Translations under genes and position numbers: made by a program
Shown: positions 1 through 7,505 of the stretch, in pieces
Layout: the number at the start of each line of letters is the position of its first letter
How positions within the stretch are numbered: position 1 is the stretch's first letter
Origin: a bacterium
Lineage (GTDB): Bacteria; CBDUZB01; JAGLHV01
Direction of reading: 5' to 3'
DNA: 9,203 bases
Assembly (NCBI GenBank): GCA_023132075.1
Contig: JAGLYT010000043.1
Span: forward strand, 1 to 9,203
The notes under the pieces: generated by a model
Database searches by the model: none
Told to the model about the DNA's origin: nothing
What the model saw: the letters and a program-made list of their open reading frames with translations, nothing else

Positions 1-35
1 AACACATTTCACCTTCATTTTTTTGTTTCGCTTGC

Positions 36-57
36 CTCGCCAGTCTGTTATGGCGGG
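36..57. repeat. GC-rich imperfect hairpin in the left intergenic region
   Basis: Seven bases at 36-42 (CTCGCCA) can pair with 51-57 (TGGCGGG), including one G-T wobble, around an 8-base loop. It is a GC-rich island in AT-rich non-coding DNA. Only a weak AATTTT run follows, so it is a poor Rho-independent terminator on the + strand. Read on the minus strand, part of it (CCCG, a short gap, AACAGACTG) resembles 7345-7360 in the other large gap, so it may instead be a fragment of a dispersed intergenic repeat. Confidence 0.35.
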
Positions 58-131
58 AATTTTGAATTTGAGAATTTGTCAGTGACTTTGTGCCTGTTGT
101 TGTCTTTAGTATTTATTCTTTTGTCTGTTGT

Positions 132-163
132 CTATGGACTATCGACTGTGGACTATGGACTGT
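132..163. repeat. Heptanucleotide tandem repeat, consensus CTATGGA
   Basis: Four adjacent 7-base units run CTATGGA (132-138), CTATCGA (139-145), CTGTGGA (146-152) and CTATGGA (153-159). A partial CTGT follows at 160-163, and a diverged unit CTGTTGT precedes them at 125-131. The array ends about 30 bases before the tRNA. Seven is not a multiple of three, which argues against coding use. The rest of 1-191 holds no gene I can support. Confidence 0.75.
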
Positions 164-191
164 TTTTAGTCTTTTATCTGTTAACTAGTAT

Positions 192-266
192 GCGGGCGTA
201 GTTCAGCGGTAGAATGTCTGCTTGCCATGCAGAAGGTCGTGGGTTCGAACCCCATCGCCCGCTCCA
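192..266 (+). tRNA. tRNA-Gly, anticodon GCC, CCA end encoded
   Basis: A complete cloverleaf can be read. The acceptor stem GCGGGCG (192-198) pairs with CGCCCGC (256-262), followed by discriminator T263 and an encoded CCA at 264-266. The D arm contains GTTCAGCGGTAGAAT. The anticodon stem TCTGC/GCAGA encloses loop TTGCCAT, with anticodon GCC at 224-226, which reads glycine codons GGC and GGT. The T arm has the standard GTTCGAA-type loop closed by GTGGG/CCCAT. U at the discriminator position is usual for bacterial tRNA-Gly. No terminator is visible before tig, 50 bases downstream, so co-transcription is possible. Confidence 0.97.
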
Positions 267-316
267 TAAAAAAATATTGAAAAAAATTAAATAAAATGAA
301 ATGAGGTTTTGGAAAA

Positions 317-1603
317 ATGACACAAAATGTTAAAGCTGATATTTTAGATTCTAAACTTTGTCAAATTACACTGGGAGTGGAAATTCCTTCTCTTGAGGTA
401 AAAAACGAGATAGAAAAGAATTATCTAAAATTACAAACGAAGGTTAAGTTGCCGGGATTTCGTAAAGGAAAAGTTCCTATGGATATAGTTAGGAAGAAAT
501 TTAGTCAAACCGCAGAAGAAGATGCGGTAAATAATCTTGTCTCTGACACCCTAAATAAAGTAATTGAAGAAAAAAAGATTGATGCGATTTCCTGTACCCA
601 AATAGAGGACTTAAAATTTGAAAAGGAACAGCCGCTCTCTTTTAGGGCAAAAATAGAAATAAGGCCTGAGTTTGAAGTGAAAGGGTACAAAGAGATTTCT
701 GTTAAGAAAAAAAGTGTTGATGTTGTCGGTAAGGATGTGCAGGATGCTATAAATAATCTTCAGGAACGAAATGCACAGTTAGTGGCTTCGGATCGTTTAA
801 TTGTAGAAAAGGATGACTTTGTAGTTATCAATTGTCAGGGGATTTTAGATGGTGAGGTTTTAGGAGATTGGAGCGAAAAAGGGCGGCTTATAAATATGGC
901 CTGGGATAATTTTATCGAGGGTTTTAATCAGCAATTAATCGGTGCTCAGAAAAATAAAGAAAAAGAAATCACAATAGATTTTCCGCAGGATTATAACAAA
1001 AAAGATGTGGCGGGGAAGAAGGTTGTTTTTAAAACAGAGGTTGTAGAAATAAAATCCAAAAGTCTTCCTTCTTTATCGGATGATTTTGCTAAGGATATGG
1101 GATGTTCTGATTTGGATGATTTAAAGAAAAAAATAGAAGAAAACGTAAAAAAAGAAAAGGAATTTCAAAGTAAACAGGACGTGGAAGAACAATTGATAGC
1201 CGGTCTTATAAAAAATAATCCTATAGATGTTCCTTCTTCACAGGTAGACAATAGATTAACCCACTTAGTGTCAAAAGCGAAAAAATATATTGTTCAACAA
1301 GGACTTCAACCGGAACAGGCGGGTTTGACTGATGATGCATTAAAAGAGAAATACAAAGAAGAAGCATATAAACAAGTACAGCTTTTTTATGTTTTTGGTG
1401 CTATTAGCCAAAAGGAAAATATTCAGGTTTCGGAGGAAGAAATAAAAAACGAAATTGAAAGAGCAATTAATTCGGCGGGACAAAAAGAGAAGGAGAAAAT
1501 TAAAAAATATTTTAATGAAAATAAAGAAACTGTTTTTCAAAGATTGTTGGAAAAGAAAATCTTTGACTTTCTCGTAGAAAATGCTAAAATGAATCACAAA
1601 TGA
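317..1603 (+). CDS. tig: Trigger factor, ribosome-associated chaperone and peptidyl-prolyl isomerase
   Basis: Trigger factor docks at the ribosomal exit tunnel and shields nascent chains in the cytosol. The 428-residue length is typical of the family. The N-terminal ribosome-binding domain (about 1-115) carries the docking loop GFRKGKVP at 47-54, equivalent to the FRK motif of the E. coli protein. An FKBP-type isomerase domain lies at about 165-247, starting near KDDFVVINCQG. The rest is the helical chaperone domain, rich in Lys and Glu. ATG at 317 is preceded by TGAGG (302-306) and a GG at 311-312, a modest ribosome binding site. The gene leads the tig-clpP-clpX-lon cluster, a common bacterial order that links folding to proteolysis. 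No heat-shock element of the CIRCE or CtsR type was seen upstream. Identity is firm. Confidence 0.97.
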   Translation: MTQNVKADILDSKLCQITLGVEIPSLEVKNEIEKNYLKLQTKVKLPGFRKGKVPMDIVRKKFSQTAEEDAVNNLVSDTLNKVIEEKKIDAISCTQIEDLKFEKEQPLSFRAKIEIRPEFEVKGYKEISVKKKSVDVVGKDVQDAINNLQERNAQLVASDRLIVEKDDFVVINCQGILDGEVLGDWSEKGRLINMAWDNFIEGFNQQLIGAQKNKEKEITIDFPQDYNKKDVAGKKVVFKTEVVEIKSKSLPSLSDDFAKDMGCSDLDDLKKKIEENVKKEKEFQSKQDVEEQLIAGLIKNNPIDVPSSQVDNRLTHLVSKAKKYIVQQGLQPEQAGLTDDALKEKYKEEAYKQVQLFYVFGAISQKENIQVSEEEIKNEIERAINSAGQKEKEKIKKYFNENKETVFQRLLEKKIFDFLVENAKMNHK

Positions 1604-1715
1604 CAATGGGTTATATTTTAATAGGAATTCGGAAGGACAGATACCCGAGGAAAGTGAGAGTTAAAATAAATATTTAGTTAGTTGGTTGTTTTTGTTTAAG
1701 TGAATTCAAAAGAAA

Positions 1716-1743
1716 TTGAATCGTAGATTAAAAAAAAGATAAT
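1716..1743 (+). promoter_or_regulatory. Candidate sigma70-type promoter for clpP-clpX-lon
   Basis: TTGAAT (1716-1721) and GATAAT (1738-1743) are separated by 16 bases and match the -35 and -10 consensus at 4/6 and 5/6. Transcription would start near 1750, about 27 bases before the clpP ATG. ATTCAA at 1704-1709 is an exact inverted copy of the -35 TTGAAT across six bases. In such AT-rich sequence a chance match is possible. It would let the protease genes be transcribed apart from tig. Confidence 0.4.
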
Positions 1744-1764
1744 TTTTGATATTACTTGTTTATT

Positions 1765-1770
1765 GGGGGT
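1765..1770 (+). promoter_or_regulatory. Ribosome binding site that sets the clpP start
   Basis: GGGGGT sits six bases before ATG 1777 and can pair with the 16S anti-SD, partly through G-U pairs. An in-frame TTG at 1756 lies upstream of this site, so starting there would put the ribosome binding site inside the gene. It would also add seven residues (MFIGGSF) that ClpP proteins normally lack. The start at 1777 gives the classic [11 protein letters not shown]-terminus. Confidence 0.75.
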
Positions 1771-1776
1771 AGTTTT

Positions 1777-2373
1777 ATGAATTTAGTACCAATGGTGGTT
1801 GAGCAGAGTCAAAGGGGAGAACGTGCCTATGATATTTATTCAAGGCTGCTTAAAGATAGAATTGTTTTCGTAGGGACTCCTATAGACGACGATATAGCAA
1901 ATTTAATAATTGCTCAAATGCTCTTTTTAGAAGCAGAGGATCCGGATAAAAATATTTTTTTATATATAAATAGTCCCGGAGGAATAGTAACTTCCGGGTT
2001 AGCGGTCTATGATACTATGCAATATATTAAACCTTCTATTTCTACCATTTGTATGGGACAGGCGGCAAGTATGGGAGCTCTTTTACTTTCGGCGGGGACA
2101 AAGGGGAAGAGATTTGCCTTACCCCATTCGAGAATTATGATTCATCAGCCTTTAGGCGGGGTTCAGGGACAAGCAACAGACATAGAGATTCAATCGAAAG
2201 AAATTTTGCGCATGAAAGCAAAATTAAATGAAATATTAGCCAAACATTCGGGGAAACCTATAGAAAAGATAGAAAAAGATACTGATAGGGATTTTTTTAT
2301 GAGTGCAGAGGAAGCCCAAAAATATGGAATTGTTGATGAGGTTATTGTAATGAGAAAGAGTGGAAAAAAATAA
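1777..2373 (+). CDS. clpP: ATP-dependent Clp protease proteolytic subunit ClpP
   Basis: ClpP is the serine peptidase that forms a barrel of two heptamers and degrades proteins fed in by AAA+ unfoldases such as ClpX. From ATG 1777 it has 198 residues, the usual length. The catalytic triad is intact: Ser98 in GQAASMG, His123 in RIMIHQP and Asp172 in TDRDFFM, matching the spacing of the E. coli enzyme. The oxyanion-region NSPGG is at 65-69. The N-terminus ([10 protein letters not shown]) shows almost no propeptide, so little or no self-processing is needed. A 173-base gap separates it from tig and holds a candidate promoter; clpX follows after 60 bases with no terminator in between. The ClpX in this window has the docking tripeptide for this protein. 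Confidence 0.98.
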   Translation: MNLVPMVVEQSQRGERAYDIYSRLLKDRIVFVGTPIDDDIANLIIAQMLFLEAEDPDKNIFLYINSPGGIVTSGLAVYDTMQYIKPSISTICMGQAASMGALLLSAGTKGKRFALPHSRIMIHQPLGGVQGQATDIEIQSKEILRMKAKLNEILAKHSGKPIEKIEKDTDRDFFMSAEEAQKYGIVDEVIVMRKSGKK

Positions 2374-2433
2374 AATAAGCTTGATATGGTCTTGTTAATT
2401 GAAAGGATTTAAGCGTTATACCAGAGGAATAAA

Positions 2434-3696
2434 ATGGCTGATTTTAAAGTAACTAAAGAAGTGTTAAGGTGTATTTTTTGTGGGAAAGGAAAAAAAGAAC
2501 GAAAAAAATTAGTCGGGGGGCAGGGCGTTTACATTTGTGAAGAATGTGTTCGCTTTTCTTATTCTCTTTTGAAAAAAGGAGACCCAGCGGATAAAAAGGG
2601 AGAGAAAAGAAGAAATGTTCCCAAACCTCATGAGATAAAAAAAATATTGGATGAACACATTGTTGGGCAGGGAAAGGCAAAAAAAAATTTAGCGGTAGCT
2701 GTATATAACCATTATAAACGAATCGAGATTGAAAAAGAAAAACAGGAAGTGGAGATACAAAAATCAAATATTTTGTTAGTTGGGCCAACAGGAACAGGAA
2801 AAACTCTTTTAGCTCAAACATTGGCTAAATTGCTGCAAGTCCCTTTTACTATTGCCGATGCTACCACTTTAACCGAAGCCGGTTATGTTGGAGAAGATGT
2901 AGAAAATATTATTCTGTCCCTTTTGCAAAAAGCAGATTATGATGTTAGAAAAGCGGAGAAAGGAATTATCTATATTGATGAAATAGATAAAATTTCCCGT
3001 AAAGCAGGAACCCCGTCTATTACCCGGGATGTATCTGGGGAAGGGGTACAGCAGGCGCTGTTGAAAATTTTGGAGGGGACTGTGGCTAATGTTCCTCCTC
3101 AGGGTGGAAGAAAACACCCGCATCAGGAATATATTAAGGTAAATACTTCAAATATCCTTTTTATCTGTGGTGGAGCATTTGCCGGTCTTGAGAAAACAAT
3201 TCAAGAACGGCTTGCTCAAAAGACCATAGGGTTTGAATCACAGATAAAAAAAAGGAAAGAGGAAAAAATAGGAGAAATATTGTCCCATGTTCAGCCGGAA
3301 GATTTATTAGGATACGGACTTATTCCTGAATTGGTCGGAAGATTGCCTGTAATTACAACGATGGAAGAACTTGACCGGAAAATGTTAATGGAAGTAATGG
3401 TAAAACCTAAAAATGCTTTAATAAAACAGTACAAAAAAATGTTTTTTTTAGAAGGGGTAGAACTTATTTTTACTGAAGAAGCAGTTGCCCGGGTTGCGGA
3501 AACAGCACAAAAAAGAGGTAGCGGTGCACGAGGACTGCGAGCTATAATGGAAAAAATTATGTTGGATATTATGTACGAATTGCCTCGGCAATGTAATGTT
3601 CAACGATGTATTATCAATGAGGATGTGGTGACTAAAAATAAAAAACCTCAATTAGTCATTAAACAAAAAGAGAGAAAGGTGGAAAAAACAGCATGA
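2434..3696 (+). CDS. clpX: ATP-dependent Clp protease ATP-binding subunit ClpX
   Basis: ClpX is the hexameric AAA+ unfoldase that recognises tagged substrates and threads them into ClpP. The 420 residues match the family. The N-terminal zinc-binding domain has Cys13, Cys16, Cys35 and Cys38. The AAA+ module has Walker A GPTGTGKT (117-124), Walker B IIYIDEID (178-185), pore loop GYVG (150-153), the RKH loop (226-228), the arginine finger in VGR (Arg303) and sensor 2 in GARGLR (364-369). The ClpP-docking tripeptide IGF is at 265-267, so it should pair with the adjacent ClpP. The tail from about 401 is short and basic. AGAGG at 2423-2427 lies six bases before the ATG. The last four bases (ATGA) overlap the lon start, implying translational coupling. 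Confidence 0.98.
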   Translation: MADFKVTKEVLRCIFCGKGKKERKKLVGGQGVYICEECVRFSYSLLKKGDPADKKGEKRRNVPKPHEIKKILDEHIVGQGKAKKNLAVAVYNHYKRIEIEKEKQEVEIQKSNILLVGPTGTGKTLLAQTLAKLLQVPFTIADATTLTEAGYVGEDVENIILSLLQKADYDVRKAEKGIIYIDEIDKISRKAGTPSITRDVSGEGVQQALLKILEGTVANVPPQGGRKHPHQEYIKVNTSNILFICGGAFAGLEKTIQERLAQKTIGFESQIKKRKEEKIGEILSHVQPEDLLGYGLIPELVGRLPVITTMEELDRKMLMEVMVKPKNALIKQYKKMFFLEGVELIFTEEAVARVAETAQKRGSGARGLRAIMEKIMLDIMYELPRQCNVQRCIINEDVVTKNKKPQLVIKQKERKVEKTA

Positions 3697-6092
3697 CACT
3701 TTCCGAACAAAATGTTTCTAAAAACGTTATTATTCCCCGTAAATTGCCGTTATTAGCAGTAAGGGACATAGTAGTTTTCCCTTATATGATGATTCCCTTA
3801 GCTGTGGGAAGGGATAAATCTATCAGAGCGTTGGAAAAGGCAATGGCAGGTAATCATCTTATTTTTTTAGGGGTTCAGAAAAAGATTCAAACAGAAGATC
3901 CCGGCAGGGATGATATGTATTCTGTAGGGTGTGTGGCTGAAATTTTGCAATTGTTGAAAATGCCTGATGGTACATTGAAGATATTGGTGGAAGGAGTTCG
4001 TCGTGCGAAATTGTTGGATTTTAACGTTACCGATGAACAATATCTTGAAGTAGAGGTGGAGACTTTTACGGATAAGGAAGCAGTATCTCCCGGAGTAAAA
4101 GCGTTAATGAGGAGTGCACTTGCTCAGTTTGAACAATATGTTAAATTAAATCAGCGTGTTCCTTTTGAGGCGGTTCTTTCGGCAATGAATATTTCAGAAC
4201 CCGGCAGGTTGGCAGATGTGGTTATTTCTTCACTTTTAGTGAAATTAAAAGATAAACAGAAAATTATCGAAGCTATTGATGTGGAGGAGCGGCTTGAAAA
4301 ACTGATTAAAATATTAGTTTCCGAAAATGAAATTTTGTCAATTGAGAAAAAAATTCAGGGGCGGGTACGCAATCAAATTGAGAAATCTCAAAAAGAATAT
4401 TATTTAACCGAACAAATGAAAGCAATTCAAAAAGAATTAAAGCAAAAAGATGAATATTCTAAGGAGATAGATGAATTAAAGGCTAAAATGAAGCAGGCGA
4501 AAGTGAGTAAAGAGGCGGAGGGAATAATAGAAAAGGAATTACTGCGTCTGGAAAAAATGCCTCCTTTTTCTCCGGAAGCTACAGTAATTAGAACATATTT
4601 GGACTGGTTAATTAATCTTCCCTGGGACATGAAAACCGAGGATAATTTAGAGATAAAAAGAGCGGCAAAAATTTTAGATGAAGACCATTATGGCTTAGAT
4701 AAAGCAAAGGAAAGAATTTTGCAATATCTGGCAGTGTGTAAGTTGACTAAAAAACTAAAAGGACCGATATTGTGTTTTGTTGGTCCTCCCGGAACAGGAA
4801 AAACTTCTTTAGGAAGGTCTATTTCTCGGGCATTAGGTAGAAAATTTGTGCGTATGTCTCTGGGTGGGATGCGGGATGAAGCGGAAATCAGAGGGCATAG
4901 AAGGACTTATATTGGAGCTTTGCCCGGAAGAATTATCCAATCCATAAAGAAAGTAAAATCTAAAAATCCTGTTTTTTTGTTGGATGAAATAGATAAATTA
5001 GGTAATGATTTTAGGGGAGATCCGGCAGCGGCATTATTGGAGGTTTTAGATCCCGAACAAAACAATACTTTTTCCGATCATTACTTAGAAGTGGATTTTG
5101 ATCTCTCGGATGTAATGTTTATTACAACGGCTAATACCCTTTATTCTATTCCTATTTCTCTTCGGGATAGAATGGAAATTATTCGTTTTCCCGGATATAC
5201 TGTTGAGGAGAAGGTGAAAATAGCTAAAATGTTTTTATTTTCCAAACAGACAAAGGAAAATGGCTTGACCGGTGATAATTTGGCTATTAATGACAAAGCA
5301 ATGGATAAAGTTGTTTTTGATTATACCCGGGAAGCGGGGGTAAGGAATTTGGAAAGGGAGATTGCTAATATTTGCCGTAAAATAGCTAAGGAATTGGTAA
5401 GTGAAGGGAAAAAAGGAAAGGTCCAGATTACCGGTAAGAATTTACACGAATATTTAGGCATTCCTAAATATTCCCAAAATGGCAAAGAAGAGAATGAAAT
5501 CGGAGTTGCCACAGGTTTAGCCTGGACGGAGGTTGGGGGGGATACCCTTCCGATAGAAGTTTCTGTGATGAATGGAAAAGGGTCTTTAACTTTAACCGGT
5601 AAATTAGGGGAAGTAATGCAGGAATCAGCAAAAGCAGCTCTTTCCTATGTTCGTGCTAATACCCAACGATTGGGATTAGTTTCTGATTTCTATCACGATA
5701 AGGAAATACACATTCATGTTCCTGAAGGAGCCATTCCTAAGGATGGTCCTTCTGCCGGTATTGTTATCGCTTCGGCGTTAGTTTCCGCTTTAACCGGGAT
5801 TCCTGTTAAAAAAAATGTAGCAATGACGGGAGAAATTACCTTGAGAGGAAAAGTCTTTCCTGTTGGTGGGTTAAAAGAGAAAATATTGGCGGCGCATCGT
5901 TTAGGAATGAAAATAGTAGTATTGCCTTCGGAAAACGAGAAGGATATGGAAGAAATTCCTAAAAATGTACAAAAGAAAATGAAGTTTGTTTTGGTTAAGA
6001 ATATGGATGAGGTACTGCAGGTAGCGTTAGGAGAAAAATTAACCGAAAGAAGAAAAATAAATTCCAAATTTAATAGAAAGAGAGCATGTTAA
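3693..6092 (+). CDS. lon: ATP-dependent protease Lon (LonA type)
   Basis: Lon is a cytosolic AAA+ serine protease that unfolds and degrades damaged and regulatory proteins in one polypeptide. At 799 residues it is full length for LonA. The N-terminal substrate domain starts with [13 protein letters not shown] (18-30). A coiled-coil-like charged stretch spans about 213-300. The AAA+ module has Walker A GPPGTGKT (364-371), Walker B VFLLDEID (427-434), pore Tyr406, the arginine finger in RDRM (Arg493) and sensor 2 Arg551. The protease domain has the Ser-Lys dyad Ser687 (DGPSAG) and Lys730 (GGLKEK), 43 residues apart as in E. coli Lon. There is no membrane segment, which excludes LonB. AAAGGTGG ten bases upstream and the ATGA overlap with clpX support the start. 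The aminotransferase follows immediately. Confidence 0.98.
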   Translation: MTLSEQNVSKNVIIPRKLPLLAVRDIVVFPYMMIPLAVGRDKSIRALEKAMAGNHLIFLGVQKKIQTEDPGRDDMYSVGCVAEILQLLKMPDGTLKILVEGVRRAKLLDFNVTDEQYLEVEVETFTDKEAVSPGVKALMRSALAQFEQYVKLNQRVPFEAVLSAMNISEPGRLADVVISSLLVKLKDKQKIIEAIDVEERLEKLIKILVSENEILSIEKKIQGRVRNQIEKSQKEYYLTEQMKAIQKELKQKDEYSKEIDELKAKMKQAKVSKEAEGIIEKELLRLEKMPPFSPEATVIRTYLDWLINLPWDMKTEDNLEIKRAAKILDEDHYGLDKAKERILQYLAVCKLTKKLKGPILCFVGPPGTGKTSLGRSISRALGRKFVRMSLGGMRDEAEIRGHRRTYIGALPGRIIQSIKKVKSKNPVFLLDEIDKLGNDFRGDPAAALLEVLDPEQNNTFSDHYLEVDFDLSDVMFITTANTLYSIPISLRDRMEIIRFPGYTVEEKVKIAKMFLFSKQTKENGLTGDNLAINDKAMDKVVFDYTREAGVRNLEREIANICRKIAKELVSEGKKGKVQITGKNLHEYLGIPKYSQNGKEENEIGVATGLAWTEVGGDTLPIEVSVMNGKGSLTLTGKLGEVMQESAKAALSYVRANTQRLGLVSDFYHDKEIHIHVPEGAIPKDGPSAGIVIASALVSALTGIPVKKNVAMTGEITLRGKVFPVGGLKEKILAAHRLGMKIVVLPSENEKDMEEIPKNVQKKMKFVLVKNMDEVLQVALGEKLTERRKINSKFNRKRAC

Positions 6093-6099
6093 GGAGAGG
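6091..6099 (+). promoter_or_regulatory. Strong Shine-Dalgarno site overlapping the lon stop codon
   Basis: AAGGAGAGG begins within the lon TAA (6090-6092) and ends eight bases before ATG 6108. An in-frame TTG at 6102 would lie only two bases after it, so ATG 6108 is the better start for the aminotransferase. The overlap suggests that ribosomes ending lon can re-initiate here. Confidence 0.75.
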
Positions 6100-6107
6100 T
6101 TTTGAGA

Positions 6108-7244
6108 ATGAAAAGGTATTTATTAACACCGGGGCCGACACCGGTTCCTGATTCCGTACGATTAGCAGGTGCTCAACCTGTTATTCATCATCGCACGGTA
6201 GAATTCAGTAAATTATTCAGAGATGTTACTTCCTCGTTACAATCTGTTTTTCAGACTAAAAATGATTTGTTTATTTTTTCTGCTTCGGGAACGGGAGGGA
6301 TGGAATCTTGTGTTGTTAATTTTCTTTCCATTGGGGACAGGGTTCTGGTAGTTAATACCGGTGCTTTTGGCCGAAGGTGGGAAAATATTCTTAAAGTTTA
6401 CGGACTTAAACCGGAAGTAATTGAATACCCATGGGGAAAAGCAGCACGCATAGAAGAGATAAGAGAAAAACTGGAGGAAAATCCTGAGATTAAAGCTGTG
6501 TTTACTCAATTGACGGAAACTTCTACGGGTGTGGTAAATGATATTGAATCAATGGCTAAGATTACGGCACAATCAAAAGCTATTTTAGTTGTAGATGCCG
6601 TTAGTGGTTTAGGTGGTCAGGAAATAAAGACAGATGAATGGGGAGTCGATGTAGTAGTTGCCGGTTCACAAAAAGGATTAATGCTTCCTCCCGGGTTATC
6701 ATTTGTAAGTGTTAGTAAAAAAGCGTGGAATTTAATGGAAGAATCTAAGCTGCCGAAATTTTATTGGAGTTTTAAAACTTATAAAAAGTTTTTTAATGAA
6801 AGAGGTGAGACCCCTTATACCCCGGCAGTAAATTTGTTGTTTTCTCTTCAGGATACTTTGAGAATAATCTTAGAAGAAGGCTTAAAGAATGTTTTTGCCA
6901 GACATGCCCTTTTGGCTCGTGCAGCAAGGGCAGGGGTTATTTCTTTGGGGTTGGAACTTTTTGCTGAAGTTCCCTGTGATGTGGTAACATCAGTGAAAGT
7001 ACCCGAAGGGGTGGACGGAATATCTCTGGTAAAAAGGATGAGGGATGAATATGGAGTAAGTATTGCCGGAGGGCAAAGAGAATTTAAAGGTAAGATATTT
7101 CGTATGGCCCATATGGGGTATATGGATAAATTTGATGAGATTATTGCGTTAGCTGCTTTGGAAATGATGTTGAATAAACTTGGATATAAGGTGGAATTAG
7201 GAAAAGGCGTAGCCGCTGCAGAAAAAGAATTTTTAAAGAAATAA
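6108..7244 (+). CDS. Class V PLP-dependent aminotransferase (alanine/serine-glyoxylate or serine-pyruvate type)
   Basis: This is a fold-type I, class V aminotransferase of the alanine-glyoxylate/serine-pyruvate family. Such enzymes move an amino group between alanine or serine and glyoxylate or pyruvate, and some members serve serine synthesis. The 378 residues from ATG 6108 are full length. The substrate loop TPGPTPVP is at 7-14, the PLP phosphate-binding turn SASGTGGMES at 58-67, Asp163 (VVDAVSGLGG) would contact the pyridine nitrogen, Lys189 in GSQKG forms the Schiff base, and Arg332 in FRMAHMG probably binds the substrate carboxylate. Relatives are often beside serA, but no serA lies in this window, so the exact substrate is unresolved. 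It is probably co-transcribed with lon. No convincing terminator follows. Confidence 0.9.
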   Translation: MKRYLLTPGPTPVPDSVRLAGAQPVIHHRTVEFSKLFRDVTSSLQSVFQTKNDLFIFSASGTGGMESCVVNFLSIGDRVLVVNTGAFGRRWENILKVYGLKPEVIEYPWGKAARIEEIREKLEENPEIKAVFTQLTETSTGVVNDIESMAKITAQSKAILVVDAVSGLGGQEIKTDEWGVDVVVAGSQKGLMLPPGLSFVSVSKKAWNLMEESKLPKFYWSFKTYKKFFNERGETPYTPAVNLLFSLQDTLRIILEEGLKNVFARHALLARAARAGVISLGLELFAEVPCDVVTSVKVPEGVDGISLVKRMRDEYGVSIAGGQREFKGKIFRMAHMGYMDKFDEIIALAALEMMLNKLGYKVELGKGVAAAEKEFLKK

Positions 7245-7428
7245 ATGTCAGAGTTTTTCAAAATAGCTTTGTCATTCCTGTAGAAATTTCATAATTATTT
7301 TAAAATTTAAAGTTGAGATTGTTGGCGAAGTTTTTTTGTGTCATCCCGGTGAACAGACTGTGTTGCAACTCTGATTTTTAAAGCAATTGTAGGGGCGACT
7401 ATGATGCCCGTCGGAGAAATTATTCATT
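7245..7428. other. Intergenic stretch with degraded repeat-like sequence
   Basis: No gene, RNA or good terminator is visible here. TGTCATTCCTG (7270-7280) is echoed by TGTCATCCCGG (7339-7349). The latter leads into AACAGACTG (7352-7360), which recurs on the opposite strand at 41-49 in the left gap, also beside CCCG. A further GC-rich piece at 7391-7410 has GGGC and GCCC arms and resembles intergenic GTAGGGGCGAC-type repeats that I recall from other bacterial genomes. These look like worn fragments of dispersed repeats; the family cannot be named from one window. Confidence 0.4.
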
Positions 7429-7448
7429 ATGTTAAACATTTTTAACAT
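7429..7448. promoter_or_regulatory. Perfect 8-bp inverted repeat, candidate operator
   Basis: ATGTTAAA (7429-7436), a CATT spacer and TTTAACAT (7441-7448) form a perfect inverted repeat. It covers the whole proposed -35 box of the ABC operon promoter (7442-7447). That is a typical place for a dimeric repressor. A hairpin role as a terminator is unlikely because the stem is AT-rich and no T-run follows. No regulator gene is visible nearby. Confidence 0.45.
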
Positions 7449-7471
7449 TATTTAAAACAAAAAAATATAAT
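7442..7471 (+). promoter_or_regulatory. Sigma70-type promoter for the ABC transporter operon
   Basis: TTAACA (7442-7447, 5/6 match to -35) and TATAAT (7466-7471, perfect -10) are 18 bases apart. The start of transcription would be near 7478, leaving a leader of about 28 bases before ATG 7506. This is the best promoter match I noticed in the window and marks the ABC genes as a separate unit from lon and the aminotransferase. Confidence 0.6.
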
Positions 7472-7505
7472 AAAATAACAGATGTAAGAATGGTTAAATT
7501 CTAAA

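Noticed and set aside
1-18. Possible start of a minus-strand gene (ATG AAG GTG AAA TGT GTT read from 18 to 1).
   Set aside because: Only six codons are visible and no convincing ribosome binding site precedes them.
1-201. A frame open from the window edge to a TAG at 199-201, with a hydrophobic C-terminal half.
   Set aside because: It ends inside the tRNA, runs through a 7-bp tandem repeat, and the T-rich strand simply lacks stop codons. No start or ribosome binding site supports it.
1631-1665. GGAAGGACAGATACCCGAGG looks like the 5' part of a tRNA-Ser.
   Set aside because: No matching anticodon stem, T arm or acceptor 3' side follows, so at most it is a chance likeness.
1756-1776. TTG start for clpP at 1756.
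   Set aside because: It lies upstream of the ribosome binding site and adds residues unlike known ClpP N-termini; ATG 1777 is better.
2374-2433. Terminator or promoter in the clpP-clpX gap.
   Set aside because: I could find only 4-base pairings (such as TGGT/ACCA) and no matched -35/-10 pair; the genes look co-transcribed.
2453-2821. Long minus-strand open frame opposite clpX, and similar ones opposite tig, lon and the aminotransferase.
   Set aside because: They are shadows of well-supported + strand genes, with biased composition and no recognisable domains or start signals.
6102-6107. TTG start for the aminotransferase at 6102.
   Set aside because: It sits too close to AAGGAGAGG; ATG 6108 has normal spacing and gives the usual N-terminus.
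7255-7340. Possible terminators after the aminotransferase (CAAA/TTTG and AAATTT repeats, a seven-T run at 7331-7337).
   Set aside because: Stems are very short and AT-only, and the T-run has no stem before it.
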